A stretch of DNA of 64,000 nucleotides from Sphingopyxis sp. (GCF_016704835.1 NZ_JADIZJ010000001.1:496001-560000), one strand, 5' to 3'. Shown: positions 24,385-32,860, numbered from the stretch's first letter. The notes: generated from the letters alone by a model not told the origin. Translations and numbers: made by a program.

Positions 24385-24780
24385 ATGACCGGCAAATCCC
24401 TTTCCGAACGCATCGGCGACGTTGGCCACCGTCTCGCGGTGGAGGCGCACGCCGCATGGTTCGCTGCACGCGATCCGCGGGTGCCGCTGCTTGCGCGTTT
24501 CCTCGCGATCGCGGTCGCGGCTTATGCGCTGTCGCCGATCGACCTGATCCCCGATTTCATTCCGGTGCTGGGATGGCTCGACGACCTGATCATCGTGCCG
24601 CTCGGCCTGTGGGCGGTCCGCCGCCTGATCCCCGCCGCGCTATGGGCCGAACTCCACGCCGCCGCGGAAGCCGCCAGCGAACGCCCGTCGAGCCGCACGG
24701 GGATGGCGTTTATCCTGCTGCTGTGGGCGGGATCGCTCTATCTGGTTTATTGGGCGGTGCGGACGTCGCCGATGCATTGA
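24385..24780 (+). CDS. DUF1232 (YkvA-type) membrane protein
   Basis: The 131-residue protein has the DUF1232 core: hydrophobic segment LARFLAIAVAAYALSPIDLI followed by PDFIPVLGWLDDLIIVPLG. The SPIDLIPDFIPVLGxLDD motif is diagnostic. A second hydrophobic segment (FILLLWAGSLYLVYWAV) is at the C-terminus. Function is unknown. It is divergent from the epimerase gene with only 24 bp between the starts, so the two share a short promoter region. Confidence 0.9.
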   Translation: MTGKSLSERIGDVGHRLAVEAHAAWFAARDPRVPLLARFLAIAVAAYALSPIDLIPDFIPVLGWLDDLIIVPLGLWAVRRLIPAALWAELHAAAEAASERPSSRTGMAFILLLWAGSLYLVYWAVRTSPMH

Positions 24781-24947
24781 ATCCCGCAATTATGCGTCGG
24801 AACGTCCGTCAAGGGGGTGGAGCAGCCCTCATGCCCCCCGGCGAAAGCCGAGAGCCCAGCGGGTTTGACAGCAAGCGTTACTTGGTGACGCTCTAGGCCG
24901 CGGCTGGCGCCGGGCAACCGCAATTACTGATCATATGCGGACAAACA

Positions 24948-26168
24948 TTAACCCCCGTTGCTGCGAATCCACGCTTCGACGACCGGCGCAATATTCTCGC
25001 GCCATTTGCGGCCGTTGAAGATGCCGTAATGGCCGACGGTCTTGGCCATCAGATATTTCTTCTTCCCGGCGGGGAGCGATTTGGTCAGTGTCAGCGCCGC
25101 CTTGGTCTGCCCGATCCCCGAAATATCGTCGCGCTCGCCCTCTATAGCCAGGATCGCGATATCCTCGATCGCATTGAGGTCGACCGGCTGGCCGCGATGC
25201 AGCATTTCGCCCTTGGGCAGCGCATGGCGCTGGAACACGACATCGACGGTTTGCAGATAGAATTCAGCGGTCATGTCGCAGACCGAGCGATATTCGTCGT
25301 AAAATTCCTTGGTCTTGTCGGCCTCTTCGCCGTCGCCATCGACCAGATGTTTGAACATCGTCCAATGGCTCATCATATGATTACCCAGGTTCATCGACAT
25401 GAAGCCCGCAAGCTGCAGGAAGCCGGGATAGACGCGGCGGCCGGCGCCCGGATACCAGGCGGGAACGGTCACGATGACATTTTCCTGAAACCACGCATGC
25501 GGGCGCGTCATCGCATGCTGGTTGACCGCGGTCGGCGCCTTGCGCGTGTCGATCGGGCCGCCCATCATCGTCAGCGTCTTGGGCCGGCACTCGTTCCTGT
25601 CGGCGGCCATGATCGCCGCAGCGGCTAGCGCCGGGACCGACGGCTGGCACACCGCCAGCATATGCGCGCCGGGGCCGATATGCTCCATCCAGCCGATCAA
25701 ATAATCGATATAGTCGTCGAGGTCGAACTTGCCCGCCTCCAGTGGTACATTGCGCGCGTCGCGCCAGTCGGTGATCCACACGTCGTGACCTGGTAACATC
25801 CGCTCGACCGTGCCGCGCAGCAAGGTCGCATAATGGCCCGACATCGGTGCAACGATCAGCAGCTTGGGCGCATCCTTTGTGCCCTTGTGCTTAAAATGCT
25901 TGAGCTGGCCAAAGGGTTTGCGCGCCTCGACCGCCTCGGTCACCCGCACGATTTCACCATCGACTTCGGTTTCATACAGTTCGAACCCGGGCTTGCCGCG
26001 CGGCGCGGCAGCGTGCGCGAATACCTCCAGCGCCGACGCGAATTGCGGGCTGCCGCCGAAATAACCGAGCGGGTTCGCTGGATGCTGCATGACCTGCGCG
26101 CCCGCAGTCGCCAGCGCGCTCGCGCCCGCGAGCCAGCTCTTTTGCATTTCAAAAGCGTGATACAGCAT
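24948..26168 (-). CDS. phaZ: Intracellular polyhydroxyalkanoate depolymerase
   Basis: This 406-residue protein matches type I intracellular PHA depolymerases, which hydrolyse PHA granules to hydroxyacids during carbon starvation. The nucleophile site is LAVCQPSVP with Cys174, as expected for this group, where Cys replaces Ser. Other family segments are VWITDWRDARNVPL, MMGGPIDTR and EGERDDISG, and the GHYGIFNG motif with the catalytic His lies near the end. I chose the ATG at 26168 (MLYHAFEMQKSWLAG), which has AAGGA upstream; the open frame extends 37 codons further without sense. No PHA synthase is in the window. It is divergent from the ABC exporter gene. Confidence 0.9.
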   Translation of the reverse strand: MLYHAFEMQKSWLAGASALATAGAQVMQHPANPLGYFGGSPQFASALEVFAHAAAPRGKPGFELYETEVDGEIVRVTEAVEARKPFGQLKHFKHKGTKDAPKLLIVAPMSGHYATLLRGTVERMLPGHDVWITDWRDARNVPLEAGKFDLDDYIDYLIGWMEHIGPGAHMLAVCQPSVPALAAAAIMAADRNECRPKTLTMMGGPIDTRKAPTAVNQHAMTRPHAWFQENVIVTVPAWYPGAGRRVYPGFLQLAGFMSMNLGNHMMSHWTMFKHLVDGDGEEADKTKEFYDEYRSVCDMTAEFYLQTVDVVFQRHALPKGEMLHRGQPVDLNAIEDIAILAIEGERDDISGIGQTKAALTLTKSLPAGKKKYLMAKTVGHYGIFNGRKWRENIAPVVEAWIRSNGG

Positions 26169-26242
26169 ATTCGTTCGGATCCTTGGCAAGCCCGACGCTC
26201 TGTGAGCGTCCATTCGTTGGCGCCAGTCTAGGGCATCCGATC

Positions 26243-26312
26243 CATTGTGCAATGCGTCATAAACGCCGCTTGCGATCATCTTTGTCCGAAATGACGCCGC
26301 TCATTATGCAAT
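26243..26312. promoter_or_regulatory. Repeated CATT(G/A)TGCAAT motif in the phaZ/ABC divergent region
   Basis: CATTGTGCAAT at 26243-26253 and CATTATGCAAT at 26302-26312 differ at one base. The first contains the palindrome ATTGTGCAAT. They sit in the 221-bp space between the phaZ and ABC transporter starts. The repeat suggests an operator for a dimeric regulator; which one is not known. Confidence 0.3.
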
Positions 26313-26389
26313 CGGGCTTCATAATCCATGAAGCACAGCACTATTCTGCGGCGTTGAGCGCGGGCGCCGCCACTGCTAGGGCCGCTGCG

Positions 26390-28189
26390 ATGGCCAGTAC
26401 CCCCGATCTTCCCGCCGCGAAAGCTCCCGCCGAACCGCGCCGCAAGCTTGGCAGCCTCAGGATGATCTGGCACCATGCCAGCGCCTATCCGCTGCAACTG
26501 GCGATCGCGGCGGTCGCACTCGGCGTTGCTGCGCTCGCGACGCTGGCGATCCCCTGGCAATTCAAGGAAATGATTGACAGCGGCTTTGTGGCTGGCGGCG
26601 GCGACGTCGCCCCGCATTTCCGCTTATTCTACGGCATCGTCCTGACCCTCGCGCTCGCCACCGCGCTGCGTTTCTACTTCGTCAGCTGGCTCGGCGAGCG
26701 GACCGTTGCCGACATCCGCCAAGCGGTGCAGCGTAACCTGCTCCGCCTCGCCCCCGGTTTTTTCGAAGAAAATCGACCGTCCGAAATCGCCTCACGGATG
26801 ACGTCGGACACGACGATCATCGAGCAGGTGGTCGGCACGACCGTGTCGGTGGCGCTACGTAACATGGTGATGGGGATCGGCGGCATCGCTTATCTGTTCA
26901 CCCTGTCACCCAAGCTGACCGGTGGGATCCTGCTCGGCATTCCCGTCATCATCATGCCGATCGTGCTGCTTGGCCGCCGCCTCCAGAATGTCTCGCGGTC
27001 GAGCCAGGACCGCGTCGCCGACATCGGCGCCACCACCTCTGAACAGCTTGGCGCGATGAAGATCGTCCAGGCTTTCGGTCAAGAAGAGCGGGAGGCGGCG
27101 CGCTTCGCGAGCGCCGTCGAAGCGACTTTCACGACCGCCAAGCGCCGCATTCGCCTCCGCGCGATCATGACCGCGATCGTCATCGGTCTGCTGTTCGGCG
27201 CGATCACCACCCTGCTTTGGTATGGGGCCGAGGGAGTTGCCGCGGGGACGATCACCGGCGGCACGATCGCCGCCTTCGTCCTCACCGGCGGGCTCGTCGC
27301 GGGGGCGTTCGGCGCGCTGACCGAAGTCTATGGCGACCTGCTGCGCGCCGCGGGCGCCGCCGAACGGCTTAGCGAACTGCTCAATGCCGAAGCGAGCATT
27401 GCCCCCCCGGCACAGCCGCGCGCCTTTCCCGAACCGTCACGCGGCACGCTTGAGTTCGCCCACGTCGACTTCCACTATCCGACCCGCCCCGACGCCCCGG
27501 CGCTGCATGATTTCAACCTCGCGATCCAGCCGCGCGAAACCGTCGCGATCGTCGGCCCCTCGGGCGCAGGCAAATCGACCCTGTTTCAGCTCGCCGAGCG
27601 ATTCTATGATCCGCAAGCGGGGCACATCCTGCTCGACGGCGTCCCCTTGGTCGATGCCGACCCCGCCGACATCCGCGCTCGGATCGCGATGGTGCCGCAG
27701 GAAACGGTAATCTTCGCCGCTTCGGCACGTGACAATCTGCGCTACGGCAATTGGGACGCCACCGACGACCAGCTTTGGGACGCTGCCCGCGCCGCCAATG
27801 CCGAGGATTTCTTGCGCAAACTTCCCGAAGGTCTCGATACCTTCATGGGCGAGGGCGGCGCCCGCCTGTCAGGCGGCCAGCGTCAGCGCGTCGCGATCGC
27901 GCGGGCACTTCTCCGGCGCGCCCCGCTGCTGCTGCTTGATGAAGCAACCTCGGCGCTCGACGCCGAATCCGAAAAGCTGGTTCAGGACGCGCTCGAAACA
28001 TTGATGCACGACCGCACCACGATCGTCATCGCGCACCGGCTCGCGACCGTCCGCGCTGCCGACCGCATCATCGTCATGGACAACGGTCGCATCGTCGAGG
28101 AGGGCAAGCACGATACACTCGTCGCCGCTGACGGCCTCTATGCCCGCCTCGCGCGCCTGCAATTTCAGGATAATCTCGCCCCCGCCTGA
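26390..28189 (+). CDS. ABC exporter, fused permease/ATPase (MsbA/LmrA-like)
   Basis: This 599-residue half-transporter exports lipids, drugs or peptides as a homodimer. Six membrane helices occupy residues 30-330. The ATPase domain has Walker A GPSGAGKSTL, the Q-loop VPQETVIF, the signature LSGGQRQRVAIARALL, Walker B LLLLDEATSALD and the H-loop VIAHRLAT. I chose the ATG at 26390 (MASTPDLPAAKAPAEPRRK): the open frame extends 69 codons upstream through the shared promoter region. It is divergent from phaZ and is followed after 25 bp by a DUF1993 gene, probably in the same transcript. The cargo cannot be predicted. Confidence 0.92.
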   Translation: MASTPDLPAAKAPAEPRRKLGSLRMIWHHASAYPLQLAIAAVALGVAALATLAIPWQFKEMIDSGFVAGGGDVAPHFRLFYGIVLTLALATALRFYFVSWLGERTVADIRQAVQRNLLRLAPGFFEENRPSEIASRMTSDTTIIEQVVGTTVSVALRNMVMGIGGIAYLFTLSPKLTGGILLGIPVIIMPIVLLGRRLQNVSRSSQDRVADIGATTSEQLGAMKIVQAFGQEEREAARFASAVEATFTTAKRRIRLRAIMTAIVIGLLFGAITTLLWYGAEGVAAGTITGGTIAAFVLTGGLVAGAFGALTEVYGDLLRAAGAAERLSELLNAEASIAPPAQPRAFPEPSRGTLEFAHVDFHYPTRPDAPALHDFNLAIQPRETVAIVGPSGAGKSTLFQLAERFYDPQAGHILLDGVPLVDADPADIRARIAMVPQETVIFAASARDNLRYGNWDATDDQLWDAARAANAEDFLRKLPEGLDTFMGEGGARLSGGQRQRVAIARALLRRAPLLLLDEATSALDAESEKLVQDALETLMHDRTTIVIAHRLATVRAADRIIVMDNGRIVEEGKHDTLVAADGLYARLARLQFQDNLAPA

Positions 28190-28214
28190 CCGGCACCCTG
28201 TAAAGGATATGACG

Positions 28215-28751
28215 ATGCTCTACGACATGACCGTTCCGGCCTATAGAAACGGGCTGCGCGCGCTGTCCGCGCAGCTCGACAAGGCTCTCGCCTGGGGCGC
28301 CGACAACGGCGTCGGCGAATTGCAGCTCATAGTCGCGCGGCTGGCGCCCGACATGTTCCCGCTCGCGGCACAAATTCGCTCCAGCTGCCTGCAGGCGCTC
28401 CAGCCGCCGTCACGGCTCGGCGCCACCGGCGCTCCCACGCTGCCCGACGACGCATCCGACTTTTCCGGGCTGCAGGCGCAGATCGCATCGACGCTCGCGT
28501 GGCTCGATAGCGTCGATGCCGCCACCATAGACGCCGACCCGGATCGACCTGTTAGCTTCGACCTGCCCAATGGCATGGTCTTCGACATGACCGCGCGCGC
28601 CTATGTTCGCGACTGGGCGCAGCCGCAGTTCTACTTCCACCTCGTCGCGGCCTATTCGATCCTGCGCCACATGGGCGTCCCGCTCGGCAAGGCCGACTAT
28701 GTCGGTTATATGCTGGCGCATCTCCGCTCCGGCACCGCTCCCACCGCCTGA
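28215..28751 (+). CDS. DUF1993 family protein
   Basis: The 178-residue protein matches DUF1993: LYDMTVPAYRNGLRALSAQL, a helical bundle, and the C-terminal QFYFHLVAAYSILRHMGVPL and KADYVGYML. The function is unknown; the fold resembles DinB-like four-helix proteins. Two in-frame starts exist, 28209 and 28215; I prefer 28215 because AAAGGA lies seven bases before it. It follows the ABC exporter by 25 bp and is convergent with the ExbD gene. Confidence 0.88.
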   Translation: MLYDMTVPAYRNGLRALSAQLDKALAWGADNGVGELQLIVARLAPDMFPLAAQIRSSCLQALQPPSRLGATGAPTLPDDASDFSGLQAQIASTLAWLDSVDAATIDADPDRPVSFDLPNGMVFDMTARAYVRDWAQPQFYFHLVAAYSILRHMGVPLGKADYVGYMLAHLRSGTAPTA

Positions 28752-28775
28752 CCGCCGCCAAGCGCAGTTGAGCGA

Positions 28776-29216
28776 TCAGATCGCCGCGGCATATCGCTGG
28801 ATGCCGCGAAAGGCGATGGTCGATCCCCCGTTGCGCCGGATCGCCCCTATCGCCTCGTCGACGCGCAGGTACCGAGCCCGCGCTTCGGGTTCGAACATCA
28901 GCGTCGCAGCATCGGGCCGTGTCGATGCCGTCTTCACCAGCTCACCCAACTGCGCCAAATCGATCGCCTCGCCGTTCCAGCGGATTACGTCCGCGGTGTC
29001 GATGGTGATGCGGTTTTCGTTGCGCACCTCGGCGCGGCCAGCGTCAACCGCCGGGAGAGTGATATCCACGCTATGCGTCGGCGGCGGAATGGTGATGATG
29101 AACATCACCAGCATCACCAGCATCACGTCGATCAGCGGGGTCGTGTTGATATCGGGGTCGCCATTGGGGTCAGCTCTGAAAATGCTGCGATGAAACATGC
29201 TGCGGTGTCGACGCAT
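28776..29216 (-). CDS. ExbD/TolR-type biopolymer transport protein
   Basis: ExbD proteins work with ExbB and TonB to use the proton gradient for outer-membrane uptake. The 146-residue product has one membrane helix with the core TTPLIDVMLVMLVMFII (about residues 24-40), including the proton-relay Asp. The periplasmic domain ends with VDEAIGAIRRNGGSTIAFRG. I chose the ATG at 29216 (MRRHRSMFHRS), which has GGGGAG upstream. No exbB or tonB gene is adjacent; the neighbour on one side is convergent and the other is the OmpA terminator, so this is an orphan copy. A Zur-box-like palindrome lies about 105 bp upstream. Confidence 0.9.
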   Translation of the reverse strand: MRRHRSMFHRSIFRADPNGDPDINTTPLIDVMLVMLVMFIITIPPPTHSVDITLPAVDAGRAEVRNENRITIDTADVIRWNGEAIDLAQLGELVKTASTRPDAATLMFEPEARARYLRVDEAIGAIRRNGGSTIAFRGIQRYAAAI

Positions 29217-29320
29217 TAGCTGTCTCCCCATTGGGGCACCGCTATCGTCGGTTCGTCCGACAGCTGACTGCCCGCACGCAGGTCCGGCATCGGACATTCG
29301 CGCTGCCGCCTACCGAACCA

Positions 29321-29343
29321 CCAATGTTATGATATACCATTTT
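29321..29343 (-). promoter_or_regulatory. Zur-box-like palindrome upstream of exbD
   Basis: On the minus strand the 23 bases begin AAAATGGTATATCATAACAT. They match the enterobacterial Zur operator consensus (GAAATGTTATAWTATAACAT, then TTC) at about 18 of 23 positions as I recall it. It is also an A/T-rich palindrome in a very GC-rich genome. Zinc control of the exbD gene is an inference from this match. Confidence 0.35.
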
Positions 29344-29400
29344 TCCAACAGCGCAATAGAAATCCGGCCGTGGCGCTTTACGCCAACATCCCGCACTTGA

Positions 29401-29434
29401 AAAAAGAAAGGGCGGCACCTTCCGGTACCGCCCT
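29401..29434 (-). terminator. Rho-independent terminator of the OmpA-family gene
   Basis: On the minus strand, GGGCGGTACC (29425-29434), loop GGAA and GGTGCCGCCC (29411-29420) form a 10-bp stem with one G-U pair, followed by TTTCTTTTTT (29401-29410). It starts 42 bases after the OmpA stop codon. Confidence 0.9.
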
Positions 29435-29475
29435 CACTTGTCTCTTCCAGTCCCGATCGGGAATGGAAACCGGTC

Positions 29476-30591
29476 TTACATGCCCGAGTTCGGACCGTAA
29501 GTGATTTCCACACGACGGTTCTGGTCGTTGCGGACGCCATCGGCGGTAGCAACAGCCGGGCGGCTTTCGCCGAAGCCCTGCGCGCTGATCGAACCATCAG
29601 AGATACCGCGAGCGGTCAGATAGCTGCGAACCGCAGTGTTGCGGCGTTCCGACAGGCCGACGTTGTACGTGGCTGCACCCGAACGGTCAGCGTGACCGGC
29701 GAGCATGACCTGCGTACCCGTGCAACCACGGTTATAAGCGCTGATCGCGTTGTCGAGCGTCGAAGCCGCTTCCGGCGTGATGTTCGACTGATCCCAGTCG
29801 AAGTACACGATGTACGGCCCAGGTTCGCAAACCACCGGCGGAGGCGGCGGGGGCGGCGGGGGCGGCGGGGGCGGCGGGGGCGGCGGGGGCGGAGGTGCCA
29901 CAACCGGCTCCGGTGCGCCGCCGAAGTTGAAGGTCAGCGTCCCGAGGATCGAGTGCGAACGGAAGCGCGTCGAAACGTCGCGACCGATTTGATCGACCAT
30001 ATCGACATTGTCGACGTTGAAGAAGCGATACTTCAGGCCAACGTCGATGGAGTCGCTGAGCGGCGCGCGAATACCGGCGATAGCCTGCCACGCGAAGCCC
30101 GTGTCCGAATCGTCGAGGAACGCACCGGCGAACACAGGTTCGACCGACACGCGAGCAACACCGGCGCCACCGCCGATAAAGCCCTGAAGCCCGTCGTCGT
30201 CACCGAAGTCGAGCATACCATTGACCATGAAGCTCAGCGCGTTCGTATCGCCGTTCAGTGCGGTCGAGCCGGTGTACAACGCACCTGCGCCGCCAACCGA
30301 CTGCGGAATACCCGGTGTCGTGAAACGGCCCGACTTGATGTCGGCTTCACGATAACCGACCTCAACTTCGGCGCGGAAGCCGCCAAAGTCATAACCGACG
30401 GTACCTTCGAAATCATAACCAGCCCGATGATCGAGCGAACCGGCGTTGCTAAAGGTGCCGATATCGAGATCCAGGTCTTCAACGATCATTGCGCCGGCAC
30501 CAACGCCAACATACCAAGAGTCGTCGCGCGCCAAAGCAGGCGACGCCAGGGCAGTGGAGGCTAACGCCACAGCTACGGCAAGCTTCCTCAT
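29476..30591 (-). CDS. OmpA-family outer-membrane protein
   Basis: The 371-residue protein has a signal peptide (MRKLAVAVALASTALASPALA), a beta-barrel domain with Gly/aromatic alternation (about 22-235), a Pro tract of some 23 residues, and an OmpA C-terminal domain (about 265-371). The peptidoglycan-binding loop is VMLAGHADRSG and the end is NRRVEITYG. The barrel sits in the outer membrane while the C-terminal domain binds peptidoglycan. The ATG at 30591 has a strong AAAGGGG; the frame before it has no signal sequence. The leader holds a 6-bp palindromic hairpin (ACGTCTgccgAGACGT). A strong terminator follows. The codons are less G/C-biased than the neighbours, as for highly expressed genes. 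Confidence 0.93.
   Translation of the reverse strand: MRKLAVAVALASTALASPALARDDSWYVGVGAGAMIVEDLDLDIGTFSNAGSLDHRAGYDFEGTVGYDFGGFRAEVEVGYREADIKSGRFTTPGIPQSVGGAGALYTGSTALNGDTNALSFMVNGMLDFGDDDGLQGFIGGGAGVARVSVEPVFAGAFLDDSDTGFAWQAIAGIRAPLSDSIDVGLKYRFFNVDNVDMVDQIGRDVSTRFRSHSILGTLTFNFGGAPEPVVAPPPPPPPPPPPPPPPPPPPPVVCEPGPYIVYFDWDQSNITPEAASTLDNAISAYNRGCTGTQVMLAGHADRSGAATYNVGLSERRNTAVRSYLTARGISDGSISAQGFGESRPAVATADGVRNDQNRRVEITYGPNSGM
29843..29887. repeat. Five perfect 9-bp tandem repeats in the OmpA proline linker
   Basis: GGCGGCGGG is repeated five times without change at 29843-29887 and encodes three prolines per unit on the minus strand. Flanking bases continue the pattern imperfectly. Loss or gain of a unit would keep the reading frame. 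Confidence 0.9.
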
Positions 30592-30718
30592 AGTAATTCC
30601 CCTTTCAAATTGAGATATACGTCTCGGCAGACGTCCTACTCGCCGCTTTGGTTCCGTGCAAGTGAACAAATCGTCAATCTGTTGCCAAAAAGTCGCACAT
30701 TTAAAACCAACGGGAGGA

Positions 30719-31163
30719 AATTCAGCCTGAAATCAGAAGGCCCTGCGCTTCAAGGTGCAGGATCAACGTTGCAAGAGCGCTACGCGCTTCGGCATCGATT
30801 GTCGAGCCGCCCGATGGGGTGACAATGGTTGCTGGCGCGACCCATTCGCGGTGGTCGAATCGCAGCCGCGCGCCATCGCCCAGCCGCACCACCGCGATCC
30901 CGGCGCGCGGCGCGCGGCGCGGCAAATCGTCAGCCGCCGATAGTCCGTATCGCAATCGCGTTCCCCTGCCCGATCCAATCGCCTGCGGGGACCGCGCCGA
31001 CCAGCCAGCATCGCTTCGAATCCGGATCGGCGGGCGGATCGTTCAACGGCCTGACTTCGACCGCGGCATGGACCAACGAGTCGATCAGCGTCAGCGCCCC
31101 GTTGTGCGTGACTTTCTCTGCCTGCGCCACCCTCAGTAGCGGCAATGCAAGGCGCCGGGTCAT
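30719..31163 (-). pseudogene. GTA-associated DUF2793 protein, broken
   Basis: The start MTRRLALPLLRVAQAEKVTH, then NGALTLIDSLVHAAVE, is the N-terminus of DUF2793 proteins found at the end of alphaproteobacterial GTA clusters. The frame stops at a TGA (30930-30932) at a place where the family has Trp (GGW): reading on gives RFAAPRA. A frameshift follows, after which PRAGIAVVRLGDGARLRFDH and STIDAEARSALATLI complete the family C-terminus. It follows the gp15 remnant by 27 bp, the canonical GTA order. Confidence 0.7.
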
Positions 31164-31190
31164 CGGTATTTTGCTCAGGGTTTCATCCTC

Positions 31191-32150
31191 TTATGTCAGC
31201 GCAAAATCACCGGACTGGCGAATCGCGATCATCGTGTCAGGCGGCAGCGCCGCGAGAACGGCAGCCGCGATATGCAGATCCGGGCTTGCGGTCTCCCAAG
31301 GCGCAATACCCCGAACGGGGGGCGACTATGTGATCCGCCACGCCTATTGCCCCTCACCAATCGGCAGACCGACTTGATCGCGCCAGCCGGCGTCGACGAG
31401 GCTGCGTCGCCGCTACGAAATGAAAACACCGCCCGCGCGGTCGGACACGATCCGCCCATGGGCCGGCGCCAGCGGCCGCAGCGCCGCGCCGCCAATTGGC
31501 ACTGCCACGTCGGTCAGCACGCTTGAGCCGCGCGCCGCGCCCACTGCAACCGCGCGGCGCCACCCTCCGCTGCAGCAAGCGCGCCAGCCGCTAAACGCCC
31601 GCCGCGACAGGTTGGCGACCGCAAACTGCAGCAATTCGTCGCCCGCCATTACCCGATTGGCACCGCCCAGCAGCGCAGCATCGTCGAACGATTCCAATGA
31701 CATCGACGGATTGACGAGCGCGACCAGCGCCGCGTTGACGTCATCGAGGAGATATCGCTGCCCGGCGCCAACGGTTCCGCCAATTGCCCGGCGCCGCTGC
31801 GGACCGTTCTGCGCCGAGCGCGATCGGCTCACCAGGAAACGCCTGCGCAGCCGCTCACCGCTTTCGAAACTCAGTTCAAAATCGTCAATTGTCCCGGCCA
31901 GCGCATGGCCGCGCACCCGCACCTCTGCGGCAGACCCGGTACAGATCCCTACCGCGCTGACCGACACCGAACTTACCCCGGCGCCCGACAACAGCGTCCG
32001 CCGGCTGCGCGAATCCTTGGTCGTGACGGTCACCGCCTCGCCGTTCACGGACAACTGGGTCGTGCGCAGTCCCGCCACCGTCCGATAGCTGGGCGGCGCA
32101 GCGCCGTCGCCGACCTTCAGCAGAAAAGCGCTCCCATTTTCAGTCGCCAT
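31191..32150 (-). pseudogene. Fused GTA tail-tube (gp9) N-terminus and host-specificity (gp15) C-terminus
   Basis: Residues 1 to about 115 match the TP901-1-type major tail protein of gene transfer agents: MATENGSAFLLKVGDG, then YRTVAGLRTTQLSVNGEAVT and LLSGAGVSSVSVS. From about residue 125 the frame switches to the C-terminal part of the GTA TIM-barrel host-specificity protein: ALVNPSMSLESFDDAALLGG, ANRVMAGDELLQFA and ALRPLAPAHGRI. A deletion has removed gp10 to most of gp15 and joined the rest in frame. The frame is then cut by three in-frame TAG codons (31413-31415, 31344-31346, 31326-31328), but homology continues (AGWRDQVGLPIGEGQ, then AWRIT, then IAIRQSGDFALT) to a TAA at 31191. Confidence 0.7.
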
Positions 32151-32199
32151 CGTTTATTCTCCTCATCACAAAAACCATCCGAAACTGGGGAGTCACGGG

Positions 32200-32535
32200 A
32201 TGCTGATTACGACATTGCTTTTGGCCGCCATGGCGCCAGCGCCCACCGCCGCGGTCGACACGACGCGCGCCGCCTTCACCAAATGCTTACGCGACGACAT
32301 GAAAAAGTCGCTTGAGGCCAAGGTCGAAGAGGTCGAATATGAAATGGCGCTCAAGGCGAACTGTTCGACCGAACGCGACGCGTTCCGCAAAGCGGTGATC
32401 GCGCTGGGTCGCTCAGGCGGCGATTCAGAGAAGGTCGCGTCGGAAGACGCCGACATGCAGATCGAGGATTACCTCGCGAACTTCACCGACAAGTTCAAGG
32501 ATTACAAAGCGAACAACGCGCTTCCGGGCGAGTAA
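32200..32535 (+). CDS. Small secreted hypothetical protein inside the GTA remnant
   Basis: The 111-residue product has a short signal peptide (MLITTLLLAAMAPAPTAAV). The mature part is helical and charged, with two cysteines (CLRDDM and NCSTER) that could pair. A good ribosome-binding site (GGGGAG) lies eight bases before the ATG. It is the only intact-looking gene among the GTA fragments and is on the opposite strand to them. It occupies the place where gp7 and gp8 would lie. No family was recognised; the cysteines and signal peptide suggest a periplasmic location. Confidence 0.7.
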   Translation: MLITTLLLAAMAPAPTAAVDTTRAAFTKCLRDDMKKSLEAKVEEVEYEMALKANCSTERDAFRKAVIALGRSGGDSEKVASEDADMQIEDYLANFTDKFKDYKANNALPGE

Positions 32536-32559
32536 GACGTACAGAATTTTCCTCTTCTG

Positions 32560-32755
32560 GAGAGGGGAGCGGGCGGCGCCGGATCGGTGCCATCGCGGGC
32601 GCCGTATAAACGCCGCGTCATTCGCACGATCCCCTGCCGGATCGCTTCGACGACACCCGGGCCATCGTCTGCGATACCCGCCCAATAGGTCACGCGCACC
32701 CGTTCAGCGTCGCCGGGGGATTCGATCGCTATACGCAATCGCGCGCGCCTCGCTC
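32560..32755 (-). pseudogene. C-terminal fragment of the GTA head-tail connector (gp6)
   Basis: The minus-strand frame reads LRIAIESPGDAERVRVTYWA, then GVVEAIRQGIVRMTRRLY and GTDPAPPAP. This fits the C-terminal part of GTA gp6/phiE125 gp8-type connector proteins (RVRVxYxAGxADD, then LRQGIVRLAAHLY). The frame begins right after a TGA, so the N-terminal part is lost, and the last residues run into unrelated sequence. The position between the capsid and tail fragments is the canonical one. Confidence 0.6.
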
Positions 32756-32860
32756 AGGCTCATGGTCATCGCCATGTCTCTATCAAGAAAAGTAAGCGCC
32801 CGGTCCGCCCCGAAAGGGGGAAGGGAGCATGGACCGGGCGCCCATCGCGCCAGCGCGAAA

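Noticed and set aside
29834..29893. The G/C-rich OmpA repeat as a CRISPR-like or minisatellite locus
   Set aside because: The units are 9 bp without spacers and lie in frame within a coding Pro linker.
31326..31415. Three in-frame TAG codons as possible amber recoding (pyrrolysine or suppressor)
   Set aside because: They occur in a GTA gene with other deletions, and the next gene has a TGA at a Trp position plus a frameshift. Simple decay explains all of them.
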